A DNA stretch of 64,000 bases from 40CM-4-69-5 sp036556905 (GTDB lineage: Bacteria; Methylomirabilota; Methylomirabilia; Rokubacteriales; CSP1-6), in contig DATBIM010000040.1 of the NCBI GenBank assembly GCA_036556905.1, forward strand, positions 1 through 64,000. Direction: 5' to 3'. The notes beneath the pieces are model-generated. The model did no database searches and was not told the DNA's origin. It worked only from the letters and a program-made list of their open reading frames with translations. Shown here in pieces: positions 43,046-52,073 of this stretch. Both the position numbers and the translations under genes were made by a program. Position 1 is the stretch's first letter. Each line of letters opens with the position of its first letter.

Positions 43046-43915
43046 CTAACGCTCTCCGGCCCGGGCTCGGGCCCGCTTCAACGCGCGCGCCGTGAGCACG
43101 CCCGTGAGATGACGGCGGTAGTCGGCAGAGGCGTGGATGTCCGAGTCCGGCTCGACCAGCTCTCCGGCCCGGGCCGCCGCTGCCGCGATGGCCTCATCAT
43201 TCAGGCCGTCGCGCTCGAGAATCTCTTCCGCAGCCCGCAGGCGGCAGGGCACGGGATGCGCCCCGGCCGTGGCCAGTCGGGCCCGGACCACCCGTCGCCC
43301 CTCCAGCGCGATGAGGGCGGCGATTCCGACGATGGCGAAGTCGCCATGGCGACGCGCGAATTCCTCGAACGCGTAGCCGGCGCCGGCTGGCATCGCGGGC
43401 AGCCGGACCTCGGTGAGGATCTCGTCTGACTCCAGGGTCGTGGTCAGGTACGTCTGGAAGAGATCGCGGGGACGCAGCGTGCGCTCCCCGCGGGCGCTGC
43501 GGGCGACGACCTCCCCATCCAGCGCCGTGAGAACGGCCGGATACTCCGCCGCCGGGTCGGCGTGCGCGATCGAGCCGCCGATCGTGCCCCGCGTGCGGAT
43601 GGGCAGGTGGCCTACCCAACGCGTCGCTTCCGTCAGGAGCGGCAGGCGCTGGCGGACGACGGGTGAGAACTCGACGGCGCGCTGGCGGGTCATGGCGCCG
43701 AACCTCACCTGCCCGTCCACTTCGCGGATGTAGGCCAGGGCGGCGATGCGGTTGAGGTCGATCAGGGCGGCCGGCCGGACGAGCCGGAAGTTCAAGAGCG
43801 GCATGAGGCTCTGTCCTCCGGCCAGGACTTTGGCCTCGCCACCGTAGCGCGCCAGCAGGCCGAGCGCCTCCTCGGTGGTGGTCGGGGCGTGATATTCGAA
43901 GCGCGGCGGCTTCAT
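43046..43915 (-). CDS. Molybdenum hydroxylase medium (FAD) subunit
   Basis: This 289-residue FAD-binding subunit has KVLAGGQSLMPLLNFRL and the TRGTIGGSIAHADPAAEYP flavin loop, followed by the CO dehydrogenase flavoprotein C-terminal domain. It abuts the small subunit gene directly and starts one base after the large subunit stop. It probably serves both large subunits of this cluster. Confidence 0.92.
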   Translation of the reverse strand: MKPPRFEYHAPTTTEEALGLLARYGGEAKVLAGGQSLMPLLNFRLVRPAALIDLNRIAALAYIREVDGQVRFGAMTRQRAVEFSPVVRQRLPLLTEATRWVGHLPIRTRGTIGGSIAHADPAAEYPAVLTALDGEVVARSARGERTLRPRDLFQTYLTTTLESDEILTEVRLPAMPAGAGYAFEEFARRHGDFAIVGIAALIALEGRRVVRARLATAGAHPVPCRLRAAEEILERDGLNDEAIAAAAARAGELVEPDSDIHASADYRRHLTGVLTARALKRARARAGER

Positions 43916-43916
43916 C

Positions 43917-46358
43917 CTAGGTGGGCTTCCTGGCCTGCCTGATCAGCCGCCAGAGCCGGTCCGGCGTCATCGGTAACTCGGTGATCCTCACACCCAGCGG
44001 AGCCAGCGCGTCGCTCACAGCGTTGGCGATGACCGCCGGCACCGTCATCGAGGAGGATTCGCCCAGCCCTTTGGAGCCGAGCGGCGTGAGCGGCGAGGGG
44101 GACACGACATGGGCGATGTCGATCACCGGCGCCTCGGTGGCCGTCGGCACCAGGTAATCCATGAACGTCGCGGTCAGGAGCTGGCCGCTCTCGTCGTACC
44201 GCAACTCTTCGTACAGGGCTCCCCCCAGGCCATGAAGCGCGCCACCGTAAATCTGGCCCTCGGCGATCATGGGATTGATGATCGTACCTGCGTCGTGCAC
44301 GGTCACGTACCGGAGGATCGTGATCGCCGCCGTCTCGAGATCGACCTCGACTGCCATGACCTCGGCGATGAAGCCGTAGGTGTTGGAGGAGTTCACGCGG
44401 TCCTCGGCATCCACCGCCTTGGCCCCCGAGAATCCGAAGACGGCGGTGGCCTGCAGACCGGGCTCCATGCCGGCCGGGAGCGAGTCCGTGTGCCAGTGGC
44501 CGCGCCCGGCCAGATCCTTGATGGAGTAGGCGGGGCCCTTGGCGTTCGTGCGGCGGACCGCCCCCTGGCTGAACTCCACCTGATCGGCGGGAACGTCCAT
44601 GAGGTGCGCCGCGTACTCGCAGAGCTTGCGCTTGAGCTTGCGCGCGGCCAGCGCCACCGCGCTGGTGCCCACCGACCCGAAACGGCTCGAGTACGTCCCC
44701 GACGAGATCGACCACACCCGGGTGAACGTGTCCATCTCGTCGACCACGGTGACGTCGTCCGGGGCCAGGCCGAGCTCGTCGGCCACGATCTGGGCCACGA
44801 TGGTCTGATGCCCCTGGCCCTGCGGCGTCGTGGCCAGGATGGCGGTCACCCGCCCCAGCGGATCGATCTTGAGGGTGGCCGCGTCCACGGCGCCCGACTT
44901 TGGCAGGTATTCAGGCTTGGCGCGAAACTGGGGGTCGAGCGCCGTCGCCACGTAGCCCATGTTCGAGACCGAGGGATCGACGGCCAGGGCGATGCCGATG
45001 CCGAACGACCGCCCCTCCGCGCGGGCCCGGGCCTGCCGACGCCGCAGCTCCGAGTATCCGGCCAGCTCCAGCGCCCGGTCGAAGGCCGCGGGGTAGTCTC
45101 CACTGTCGTAGAGCCCCCCCGTCGGCGTGCGATATGGCATCTGCTCCGGGCGGAGCAGGTTGCGCCGCCGCACCTCGGCGGGGTCGAGGCCCAGGCGCTC
45201 GGCCAGGCGGTCCATCATGCCCTCGGTCTCGAAGTACAGGTGGCCGCAGGCATAGCCGCGGTTGGGACCGGTCAGGCTCTTGTTGGTCATGACGACCGAG
45301 GCATCGACCTCCAGATGCTGGAAGCCATAGGGCCCGACGAAGTTCCCCGTGGGACGGAAGGAGCAGCCGGGCTCGGGGCTGCGGATGTAGCCGCCGACGT
45401 TGTCCAACCACTTGAAGCGCATGCCCAGCACGGTGCCATCGCGGCGGGCAGCCAGCTCGCGCTCGGCGATCCGGTCAGTACCGCTCGAGGAGGCCAGCAA
45501 GTGCTCACGCCGGTCCTCGATCCACTTCACCACCACGCCCGTCTTCATGGCGGCCAGCCCGACGAGGGCGATGTAGGGGTAGATGCTGGTCTTGATCCCG
45601 AACGACCCTCCGATGTCGGGGGGCACGATGAAGCGCAGCTTGTTCTCGGGCAGCCCGAGCACTCGCGCCGTGAGCGGGTGCATGATGAAGGGCCCCATGA
45701 AGTTGGACCAGACGGTGAGGACGCCTTCCAGTGGGTCCCAGCGGGCGATGATCCCGTAGGTCTCGATCGGCGTCGAGCCGTACTTGGGAAACCGGAAGCG
45801 CTCGCGGATGACGACGTCCGCCTCGCCGAAGGCTCGATCGGGGTCGCCGTAGACGAGCCGGCGGTGACCGGCCAGGTTCGTCCCCACGGCCTCGTGCAGC
45901 ACCGGGGCGTCGGGCTCCAGCGCCCGCTCGGGATCGGTAACAACCGGGAGCGGCTCGTAGCGCACCGTCACCGCCTCGGCAGCGTCCTCGGCCAGATAGC
46001 GGTCGCGGGCCACCACGACCGCCACCGGCTCGCCGACAAAGCGCGCCTTGTCGGTGGCCGCGCAGTAGTAACGGACGGGCGCGGTGACGCCGACCGAGAA
46101 CGGGCGAGTCGACTTTGCCACATCCTCGCCGGTGATCACGCCGACCACACCCTCCATGGCCAGCGCGGCGGCCACGTCGTAGCCGAGGAGGCGGGCGTGG
46201 GCGTGGGGCGAGCGCACGATCGCCGCGTGATGGACGCCACCGGTCGGCGGGTGGTCGTCGATGAAGGTCCCGCGACCCGTGAGCAGGCGCGCATCCTCCA
46301 CCCGACGGACGGGACGGCCGACCCACTTCGTCGTCGCCGCACTCATGTCAGGACGCAT
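43917..46358 (-). CDS. Xanthine dehydrogenase-family molybdenum hydroxylase, large subunit
   Basis: This 813-residue molybdopterin subunit has VGRPVRRVEDARLLTGRGTF at the start, PDIGGSFGIKTSIYPY, GPNRGYACGHLYFETEG and the C-terminal LGSKGLGESSSMTVP region. The GESS form replaces the usual GEGG around the catalytic Glu. The CO dehydrogenase AYRCSFR loop is absent. ATG 46358 or 46346 could be the start; neither has a good ribosome site. It lies 24 bases after the TRAP permease gene, so it may be co-transcribed with the transporter. Confidence 0.9.
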   Translation of the reverse strand: MRPDMSAATTKWVGRPVRRVEDARLLTGRGTFIDDHPPTGGVHHAAIVRSPHAHARLLGYDVAAALAMEGVVGVITGEDVAKSTRPFSVGVTAPVRYYCAATDKARFVGEPVAVVVARDRYLAEDAAEAVTVRYEPLPVVTDPERALEPDAPVLHEAVGTNLAGHRRLVYGDPDRAFGEADVVIRERFRFPKYGSTPIETYGIIARWDPLEGVLTVWSNFMGPFIMHPLTARVLGLPENKLRFIVPPDIGGSFGIKTSIYPYIALVGLAAMKTGVVVKWIEDRREHLLASSSGTDRIAERELAARRDGTVLGMRFKWLDNVGGYIRSPEPGCSFRPTGNFVGPYGFQHLEVDASVVMTNKSLTGPNRGYACGHLYFETEGMMDRLAERLGLDPAEVRRRNLLRPEQMPYRTPTGGLYDSGDYPAAFDRALELAGYSELRRRQARARAEGRSFGIGIALAVDPSVSNMGYVATALDPQFRAKPEYLPKSGAVDAATLKIDPLGRVTAILATTPQGQGHQTIVAQIVADELGLAPDDVTVVDEMDTFTRVWSISSGTYSSRFGSVGTSAVALAARKLKRKLCEYAAHLMDVPADQVEFSQGAVRRTNAKGPAYSIKDLAGRGHWHTDSLPAGMEPGLQATAVFGFSGAKAVDAEDRVNSSNTYGFIAEVMAVEVDLETAAITILRYVTVHDAGTIINPMIAEGQIYGGALHGLGGALYEELRYDESGQLLTATFMDYLVPTATEAPVIDIAHVVSPSPLTPLGSKGLGESSSMTVPAVIANAVSDALAPLGVRITELPMTPDRLWRLIRQARKPT

Positions 46359-46382
46359 CCCATATCACAGTCCCCGGCGTTG

Positions 46383-48236
46383 TCAAAGGTGGGGGGCCGG
46401 CAGGGGCCGCTGGCCGCCGAGCTGGCGGGCCGCTACGACCACCAGGATAGCGCCGCCCAGCAGATCGGTGAGCCAGCCAGCGTGAATCAGAAGCAGCGCG
46501 GCCGCGACGGCCGCCGCGCGGTCCGGCCAGGCAAGCGGCCGCAGCAGGTGCCCCTCCATGGCCGCCGCCAGCGCGACCACCCCCAGGGTGGCGGTGGCCG
46601 CGGCCAGCCCCACGGTGCCCCAGCTTCCGATCAGGACCAGCCCCGGCCCGTACACGAAGAAGAACGGCAGGATGAATCCGGCCAGGGCGAGCCGGCAGGC
46701 GAGCCAGCAGGTGCGCTGGAATGGCGCGCCGGCAATGTTCGACGCCACGAACACGCACAGCGCCGTGGGGGGCGTGATATCGGCGATCACGCCGAAGTAG
46801 AAGACGAACAGGTGGGCGGCCAGCACCGGCACCCCGAACTTCACGATCGCCGGCGCTACCAGGACAGCCAGCAGCACGTAGGTGGCGGTCGTGGGCAACG
46901 CCGTGCCGAGGACGAGCGAGGCCAGCATGGTCAGTACCAGCAGCACCAGCAGGTTGCCACCCGAGGCGTCGAGGAGCAGCGTGGAGAGCTTGAGGCCGAT
47001 TCCCGTCAGCACGACGATGCCGATGATCACGCCGACGCAGGCAACCGCCATGACGACTTCGAGAGCGGCCAGGGCGCCGTCAGCCAGCGTCTTCAGCATC
47101 ACGGCCAGAGGGAGCGTGCGGCGGGCCAGGCCGACCACCACGACCGTCAGGGTCGCCCAGAAGCAGGCCAGCCCGGGCGAGTATCCGACAACGCCCATGA
47201 GGTGGATCAGCACGGCCACCGGAATGAGCGATGGCCATCCCCGGCGGAGCACGGGCCCCAGCGACGGACGCTCTTCGGCGGGCAACCCGCGCAGGCCGAG
47301 CTTGGCCGCCCGCAGATCGACCATCACGAACAGCGCGAAGTAGTAAAGCGCGGCCGGGAGCGCCGCCGCCAGGGCCACCTGGATGTAGGGAACACCCAGC
47401 ACCTCGGCCATGATGAAGGCCGCGGCACCCATGACCGGCGGCATGAGCTGGCCAGCCACCGAGGCCGCCGACTCCACGGCAGCGGCCAGGCTCGGTGAGA
47501 ACCCGCTCCGCTTCATGAGGGGAATGGTCACGGTCCCCACGGTGCCCACGTTGGCCACGGTGCTGCCTGAAATCATCCCGAACAGGCTCGACCCCACGAT
47601 CGCCACCTTGGCCGACCCGCCGCGGACGCCGCCGAGCAGCGCCTGAGCCAGCTCCAGGAAGAACTGGCCGGCGCCGGACTCACGAAAGAAGACGCCGAAG
47701 AGAACGAAGAGGAAGACGAAGGTCGCTGATACCCCGAGGATCAGCCCGAAGATGCCATCGTAGGTCAGATAGAGCGTGGAGATGATCCGGCGCGTCGAGT
47801 AGCCCCGGTGGCCCAACAGCCCGGGCAGGTCGCCCCCTACGACCGCATAGGCGAGGGCGAGCAGGGTCAGCAGCGGTAGCGGCCAGCCGATCGTCCGCCG
47901 GGTTCCTTCCAGAATGGCCAGGACCAGCAGCCCACCCAACCACAGCTCATACGGGTGGAAGGTTCCCGAACGGAGGAGGATCCCCTCGTAGTCCCAGGCC
48001 ACATAGCCCGTGGCGGCCGCCGCGCTAGCGGCCAGCAGGACGTCGACCACCCGTGTCCAGCCCCGCCTCGAGCCCTTCCGCACGAGCGGGACCGTGAGGA
48101 ACACCAGGACGAGCCCGAAGGCCAGGTGCACCGCCCGCTGCTGGAAGGCCGGTCGCGCCCCCAGGAAGCCCGTCGTCAGGTGGAAGAGCGACCAGGCGAC
48201 GGCCAGGACGCTGACGAGCGGGGGCCGTGCGCTCAC
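46383..48236 (-). CDS. TRAP transporter fused permease (4TM + 12TM)
   Basis: This 617-residue membrane protein has the small and large TRAP permease subunits fused, as is usual for TAXI-type systems. The large part carries FGMISGSTVANVGTVGTVTI and ESAASVAGQLMPPVMGAAAF, then a second GTALPTTATYVLLAVLVAP block. GTG start, seven bases after the TAXI binding-protein stop. It imports carboxylates with sodium or protons. Confidence 0.92.
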   Translation of the reverse strand: MSARPPLVSVLAVAWSLFHLTTGFLGARPAFQQRAVHLAFGLVLVFLTVPLVRKGSRRGWTRVVDVLLAASAAAATGYVAWDYEGILLRSGTFHPYELWLGGLLVLAILEGTRRTIGWPLPLLTLLALAYAVVGGDLPGLLGHRGYSTRRIISTLYLTYDGIFGLILGVSATFVFLFVLFGVFFRESGAGQFFLELAQALLGGVRGGSAKVAIVGSSLFGMISGSTVANVGTVGTVTIPLMKRSGFSPSLAAAVESAASVAGQLMPPVMGAAAFIMAEVLGVPYIQVALAAALPAALYYFALFVMVDLRAAKLGLRGLPAEERPSLGPVLRRGWPSLIPVAVLIHLMGVVGYSPGLACFWATLTVVVVGLARRTLPLAVMLKTLADGALAALEVVMAVACVGVIIGIVVLTGIGLKLSTLLLDASGGNLLVLLVLTMLASLVLGTALPTTATYVLLAVLVAPAIVKFGVPVLAAHLFVFYFGVIADITPPTALCVFVASNIAGAPFQRTCWLACRLALAGFILPFFFVYGPGLVLIGSWGTVGLAAATATLGVVALAAAMEGHLLRPLAWPDRAAAVAAALLLIHAGWLTDLLGGAILVVVAARQLGGQRPLPAPHL

Positions 48237-48243
48237 TCCAGGG

Positions 48244-49200
48244 CTACTTCAAGATCCCCCGCTCCCGCCAGTAGCGCTCGGCTCCGGGGTGAAACGGCAC
48301 CGGCACCATCTGGTGCTCGACGAAGAAGCGCGTCTTGTCGACGGTGAATTCCTTGCCGCCCGCATGCAGCTCACCGAACTCTCGGCCGTGCTCGACGATC
48401 GCCTTCACGATGCTGTAGACGAGCGCGGGGGCAGTGTCCTTATTGGCGATGAGCGTCGTGTAGAACGCCGGCATCAAGACGTCGGTGTCCTGCCCCGGAT
48501 AGGTACCGGCCTTGAGCGTGAGCGGGGTCCAGTACGGGTACCGCTTGCCGAACTCCCGGGCCCGCTCGGGATCCAGGCCGAGCACTCGTACCGGCCGGGT
48601 GGCGGCCAGCTCCATCACGCTGGCGTTGCGGGGCGCCGCGGCCAGGAACCCGACGTCGAGAGCACCATCCTTCATCGCGCTGACCTGCTCCGAGTAGTTC
48701 AGGGTCTTGTGCTGGACGTCGCCCTCCTTGATGTCGTAGAGGGCCATGGCCGGCGCGAGCATGGCCAGGGAGGCCGGCGAGTTGGTGGCGATCCGCTTGC
48801 CCTTGATGTCGCCGTACGATGTCACCCCGGAGCTGGCCCAGGCCACCGCCGTCTGGCCGGTGTCCATGCCGGCCATCAGGAAGCGTACGTCTTCGTACTT
48901 CTTGTCGAAGTCCTTGCGGCTGCCGCGGTAGCCGTGATGCACGGTGGCCAGCTCGGCCAGGGCGATCGTCAGCTCTCCGGCATGCACGAGCTTGTGGGCG
49001 TGGGCGGAGCCCGTCACCGGCTCCGGCGTCGCGGTCACCCCGGTGAGATGCTGGTTCAGGATCTTGGTCATCGCGGTGCCGACGAAGTAGTACACGCCGC
49101 CGGTGGAGCCGGTGCCGACCGAGATCCGGCTCGTCGAGCCGGCCGTCAGCGGCAGGCCGAGCGCGCCGCCGATCAGCAACAACGCGAGGAGCCGTCTCAT
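48244..49200 (-). CDS. TAXI-family TRAP transporter solute-binding protein
   Basis: This 318-residue periplasmic binding protein has a signal peptide (LLALLLIGGALGLPLTAG), then ISVGTGSTGGVYYFVGTAM, the family hallmark. Its ATG overlaps the amidohydrolase stop (ATGA). TAXI proteins have been linked to glutamate, ketoglutarate and other carboxylates; the flanking catabolic genes suggest an aromatic or heterocyclic acid here, which is inference. Confidence 0.92.
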   Translation of the reverse strand: MRRLLALLLIGGALGLPLTAGSTSRISVGTGSTGGVYYFVGTAMTKILNQHLTGVTATPEPVTGSAHAHKLVHAGELTIALAELATVHHGYRGSRKDFDKKYEDVRFLMAGMDTGQTAVAWASSGVTSYGDIKGKRIATNSPASLAMLAPAMALYDIKEGDVQHKTLNYSEQVSAMKDGALDVGFLAAAPRNASVMELAATRPVRVLGLDPERAREFGKRYPYWTPLTLKAGTYPGQDTDVLMPAFYTTLIANKDTAPALVYSIVKAIVEHGREFGELHAGGKEFTVDKTRFFVEHQMVPVPFHPGAERYWRERGILK

Positions 49201-50228
49201 CGGGGGCTCCCCGGGAGGCCGTAGAGCCGCCGGGGATTCTCGGAGAGGATGCGGCGCTTCTCGATCTCGGTCACATCGGGTCGATCGCGCAGCTCCTTGA
49301 GCGACTGCGGATAGCTGTGGTCCCAGTGAGGGAAGTCCGACGCGTAGAGGATCTGGCCGGCCCCCACGTAATCGATGGCCGGCCGGAGCAGAACCTCCTC
49401 GGCTTCACAGGAAAAGTAGATGCGGCCGCCCTTGACGTACTCGCTCGGGCGGCGGGGCAACCGAGGCGCTTCCACGTGGCCGCGCTTTTCGAACTCCTCG
49501 TCCATGCGCTGCACGAAGTAGGGCACCCAGCCGGCCCCCGCCTCCAGGTACGCGATGCGCAGGCGCGGGAACCGGGCGGGGACGCCCTCGAAGATCATCG
49601 ACGTGATCTGGCGCATCTGGCCAAAGGCGTGGGAGACGGTGTGGGCCTGGATGAACTTGGGAAAGGGCTCCACCCCCAGCGTGCTCATGTCTGTGCCCGC
49701 CGCGTGAACGCACACGGGAACATCCAGCTCCTCGGCGGTTGCGTAGATCGGATCGAAGCGCGGGTGACCCAGCAGGTACGGTCCGTCGGCGGCGAGCATG
49801 GCCCCCACGAAGCCGTAGCGGGTTACGGTGCGCTTGAGCTCGGTCACCGCGGCGGCGGGGTCTTGCAGCGGCAGCAGGGCCACGCCCTTGAGGCGGGCGC
49901 TCTGGCTGGTGAACTCCTCGTGGAGCATCGTGTTGTAGGCGCAGCAGGTGGCCGCCGCCCACACCGGGTCGCGCAGGAAGGGCATGAACAGCCCGAGCGT
50001 CGGGAACAAAACGCTCGTGGTCATCCCGCCGGCGTCCAGCGCCTCGTGCCACGACTTCACATCCCCCGCCCAGTCATGGAAGGTGCCGCTGAGGCGACGG
50101 TCCCAGCCGTCCTGGGGGATGAAGGGGGTGAGGAGGGACCGCTTGCGGTACGGCTCCTCGAGATAGCGCGCGATCTGCTCCCAGGTCTCGGTCACATGCC
50201 CGTCGGCGTCGATGATCTCCTCGCGCAT
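49197..50228 (-). CDS. Amidohydrolase family protein (ACMSD-like)
   Basis: This 343-residue Amidohydro_2 enzyme has the start IIDADGHVTETWEQ (D-x-D-x-H metal motif), VCVHAAGTD, AYLEAGAGWVPYF and the late YASDFPHWDH metal aspartate. The D-A-D-G-H form is common in decarboxylases and hydrolases of this branch. GGGAG lies six bases before the ATG. It is the first gene of the minus-strand cluster that runs to 38854. Confidence 0.86.
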   Translation of the reverse strand: MREEIIDADGHVTETWEQIARYLEEPYRKRSLLTPFIPQDGWDRRLSGTFHDWAGDVKSWHEALDAGGMTTSVLFPTLGLFMPFLRDPVWAAATCCAYNTMLHEEFTSQSARLKGVALLPLQDPAAAVTELKRTVTRYGFVGAMLAADGPYLLGHPRFDPIYATAEELDVPVCVHAAGTDMSTLGVEPFPKFIQAHTVSHAFGQMRQITSMIFEGVPARFPRLRIAYLEAGAGWVPYFVQRMDEEFEKRGHVEAPRLPRRPSEYVKGGRIYFSCEAEEVLLRPAIDYVGAGQILYASDFPHWDHSYPQSLKELRDRPDVTEIEKRRILSENPRRLYGLPGSPR

Positions 50229-50291
50229 GGTTGGCTCCCCCGCCGGTGATCGGGGCTCTCGCGCGCCCGGCCACCCGTTGGTAGGGCGCCA

Positions 50292-50321
50292 GTAATCGCA
50301 TGGGCAGGCCGGGCCCGTCAA
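50292..50321 (-). promoter_or_regulatory. Possible sigma-70-type promoter for the eight-gene catabolic cluster
   Basis: On the minus strand TTGACG (50321-50316) and GATTAC (50297-50292) are 18 bases apart, and a TGC extended -10 motif precedes GATTAC. Transcription would start near 50285, about 57 bases before the amidohydrolase ATG. The rest of the 161-base divergent gap shows no other strong signal on this strand. Confidence 0.45.
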
Positions 50322-50389
50322 GGCGCACGGCCATGCGACCCCCGTGAGTGACAAGTCCGGGGCGCCAGTGCTAATGTGCCCATCCACTG

Positions 50390-50920
50390 GTGCTCGGATC
50401 GGTGACACGGCCGCCGCTGATCATCGTCTTCCTCGCCGTCGTGATCATCGCCCTCGGCATGACCGCGGGCGCGGTCATGTCGCAGCTCCGCCCCGAGACC
50501 GAGCGCTATGCCCAGGCCCGTATCCGGGCCAATGCCGCGGCCCACGGGCTGGTCGGGAGCTCCGAGTACGATGATGAGGTCATCGCGCGCACCGTCTTCG
50601 CGGCCGAGGCCGGCCTGTCGTTCCTGCACACGCACGCCATGGGGCTCGGTCCGATCGTGCTCCTGACCGCCACCATCGCGGCCAATACCGTGCCCGGCCG
50701 GCGGCGCCGCCGGCTGCTGTACGGGCTGCTCGCCGTCGGCGCCCTGTTCCCCTGCGGCTACCTGGTGTACGCTCTGGCCGTGCTGGAAGCCGGGCGCGAC
50801 GCCGGCGTCAGCCTCACCGAGTCGAGGGTGTTGACGCCGCTGGGTAGCGCGATGATTCTCGGACTCCTCGTCCTGGCCGTCCTGCTGGCCGGAGGGCGGC
50901 GGCCGCCGCCTACGCCATGA
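50390..50920 (+). CDS. Small membrane protein, tandem paralogue 1 (AHGLVG family)
   Basis: This 176-residue protein has about four helices (near residues 10-28, 84-102, 110-130 and 148-166). After helix 1 comes a soluble loop with AHGLVGSSEYDDEVIA, then HTHAMGLGPIVLL. The following gene repeats these features. GTG 50390 or GTG 50402 could be the start; neither has a ribosome site, and a weak GTGACA/TAATGT promoter lies just upstream. The function is unknown; the conserved histidines could bind metal or heme. Confidence 0.62.
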   Translation: MLGSVTRPPLIIVFLAVVIIALGMTAGAVMSQLRPETERYAQARIRANAAAHGLVGSSEYDDEVIARTVFAAEAGLSFLHTHAMGLGPIVLLTATIAANTVPGRRRRRLLYGLLAVGALFPCGYLVYALAVLEAGRDAGVSLTESRVLTPLGSAMILGLLVLAVLLAGGRRPPPTP

Positions 50921-51450
50921 CGGCCCGGCCCGAGACGTGGCGGCTGCCGGCCATGTGGGTGCTCCTGGTCGGCGTGCTCCTCATCGCCTCGGCCGAGGTG
51001 GGTGGCGCCGCCATGGCGCGCTTCAAGCTGGAGCTGGCGCGTGGGGTGCGCGCGGCGATGCTGGCCCGACCGGACGCCCACGGTCTGGTCGGGGTGCGCG
51101 ATGTCGACGAGCAGATCATCGACGAGGCGATCGTCAAGTTCGACGCGGGGCTCAGGCTCTTCCACCTCCACGGCGAGGGTATGGGCGTGGTCATCCTGGT
51201 AGCGACGATGGTGGCGGCCACGCTGGTACACTCGGCCGCGCTACGCCGGGTGATCATCGGGTTCGTCACCGTGGGTGGGGCTGGCTATCCGGCGGGATAC
51301 CTGGTGTGGAGCGCGCTGATTCCCTACTACGGCATCGAGCGCGGCAAGACCGTCGCCGAGTGGCTGATCTGGATCCCCTTTGGGGGTGCCGCCATCATTG
51401 CCATGTGGTTGCTCACGGCGGTGGTGGCGGCCCGGATGGTGGGCCGATGA
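50917..51450 (+). CDS. Small membrane protein, tandem paralogue 2 (AHGLVG family)
   Basis: This 177-residue protein is built like the preceding gene product: helix 1, DAHGLVGVRDVDEQIIDEAI, HLHGEGMGVVILVATMVAAT, then GYPAGYLVW and a final helix. Shared positions include AHGLVG, the HxHxxGxG box and GYLV. The ATG overlaps the upstream stop as ATGA. The repeated histidine box at the start of helix 2 suggests a common ligand. No named family was recognised. Confidence 0.65.
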   Translation: MTARPETWRLPAMWVLLVGVLLIASAEVGGAAMARFKLELARGVRAAMLARPDAHGLVGVRDVDEQIIDEAIVKFDAGLRLFHLHGEGMGVVILVATMVAATLVHSAALRRVIIGFVTVGGAGYPAGYLVWSALIPYYGIERGKTVAEWLIWIPFGGAAIIAMWLLTAVVAARMVGR

Positions 51451-52073
51451 GCGGGATGTGGTCACTGGCCTCGACCCTGCTGGTGCTCGGGCTAGCCGCC
51501 CCTGCCCTCGGGCACCACGTGGGAAGCTACACCCCTCGCGACAACGAAGTCTCCGCCAACTTCAAGCAGCTCAAGTTCTCCATTCAGGCCGGCCGGTTCG
51601 ATGTCGCGCGCCGCCTCTACGACACGGGCGCGCTCCGGCGCGAGCTGCAGGCCCAGAGTGCCCGACTGCCGGCCGGCCTCGACGAGGACATCCGGGCCGC
51701 GCTGCAGAGGGGCGATGGCCGGGAGGCCGAGCGGGGCTTCATGGTCTTCTTCGTCGCCCTCGTGCGCGATCTGGCCCTGGAGGCCGATCGCCAGGTGAGC
51801 GACCCCGCCACCGCCGTTCAGGCCCGGGCGGCGGCCGGGCGCAAGTTCCTCGACGCCATCTGGCGCTACTACAACCTGATCGACTTCGCCCTCTCCCAGC
51901 GTGATCCCAAAGCGTCCGCCGACATGCGGCTGGCCTTCGACGAGGCGGAAGGCTACCTCAAGCCCGGACCCGCTCCCGCGCTGGACAGGGTTCGCCAGCC
52001 GTTGCAGCAGATGGCCCGCATCCTCACCGATGTGATCCAGGCGTCCTCATCATCAGCAAGGAGGGAGTCATGA
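51447..52073 (+). CDS. Exported helical protein of unknown function
   Basis: This 208-residue protein has a signal peptide (LASTLLVLGLAAPALG) followed at once by HHVGSYTPRDNEVSANF. A mostly helical mature domain carries LDAIWRYYNLIDFALSQRD. No CxxCH heme motif is present. Both ends form ATGA overlaps, one with the paralogous membrane proteins and one with the ABC binding-protein gene. It is therefore co-translated with the transporter and may be an accessory periplasmic factor. Confidence 0.6.
   Translation: MSGMWSLASTLLVLGLAAPALGHHVGSYTPRDNEVSANFKQLKFSIQAGRFDVARRLYDTGALRRELQAQSARLPAGLDEDIRAALQRGDGREAERGFMVFFVALVRDLALEADRQVSDPATAVQARAAAGRKFLDAIWRYYNLIDFALSQRDPKASADMRLAFDEAEGYLKPGPAPALDRVRQPLQQMARILTDVIQASSSSARRES

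Noticed and set aside
43917..46358. Possible aerobic CO dehydrogenase (CoxL)
   Set aside because: The form I AYRCSFR active-site loop is absent from both large subunits, so they are general xanthine dehydrogenase-family hydroxylases.
44109..47498. 1129-codon open frame on the plus strand
   Set aside because: It lies antisense to the molybdenum hydroxylase and TRAP permease genes, which show clear family motifs. Its product is Arg/Gly/His-rich with no domain, as expected of a shadow frame in GC-rich DNA.
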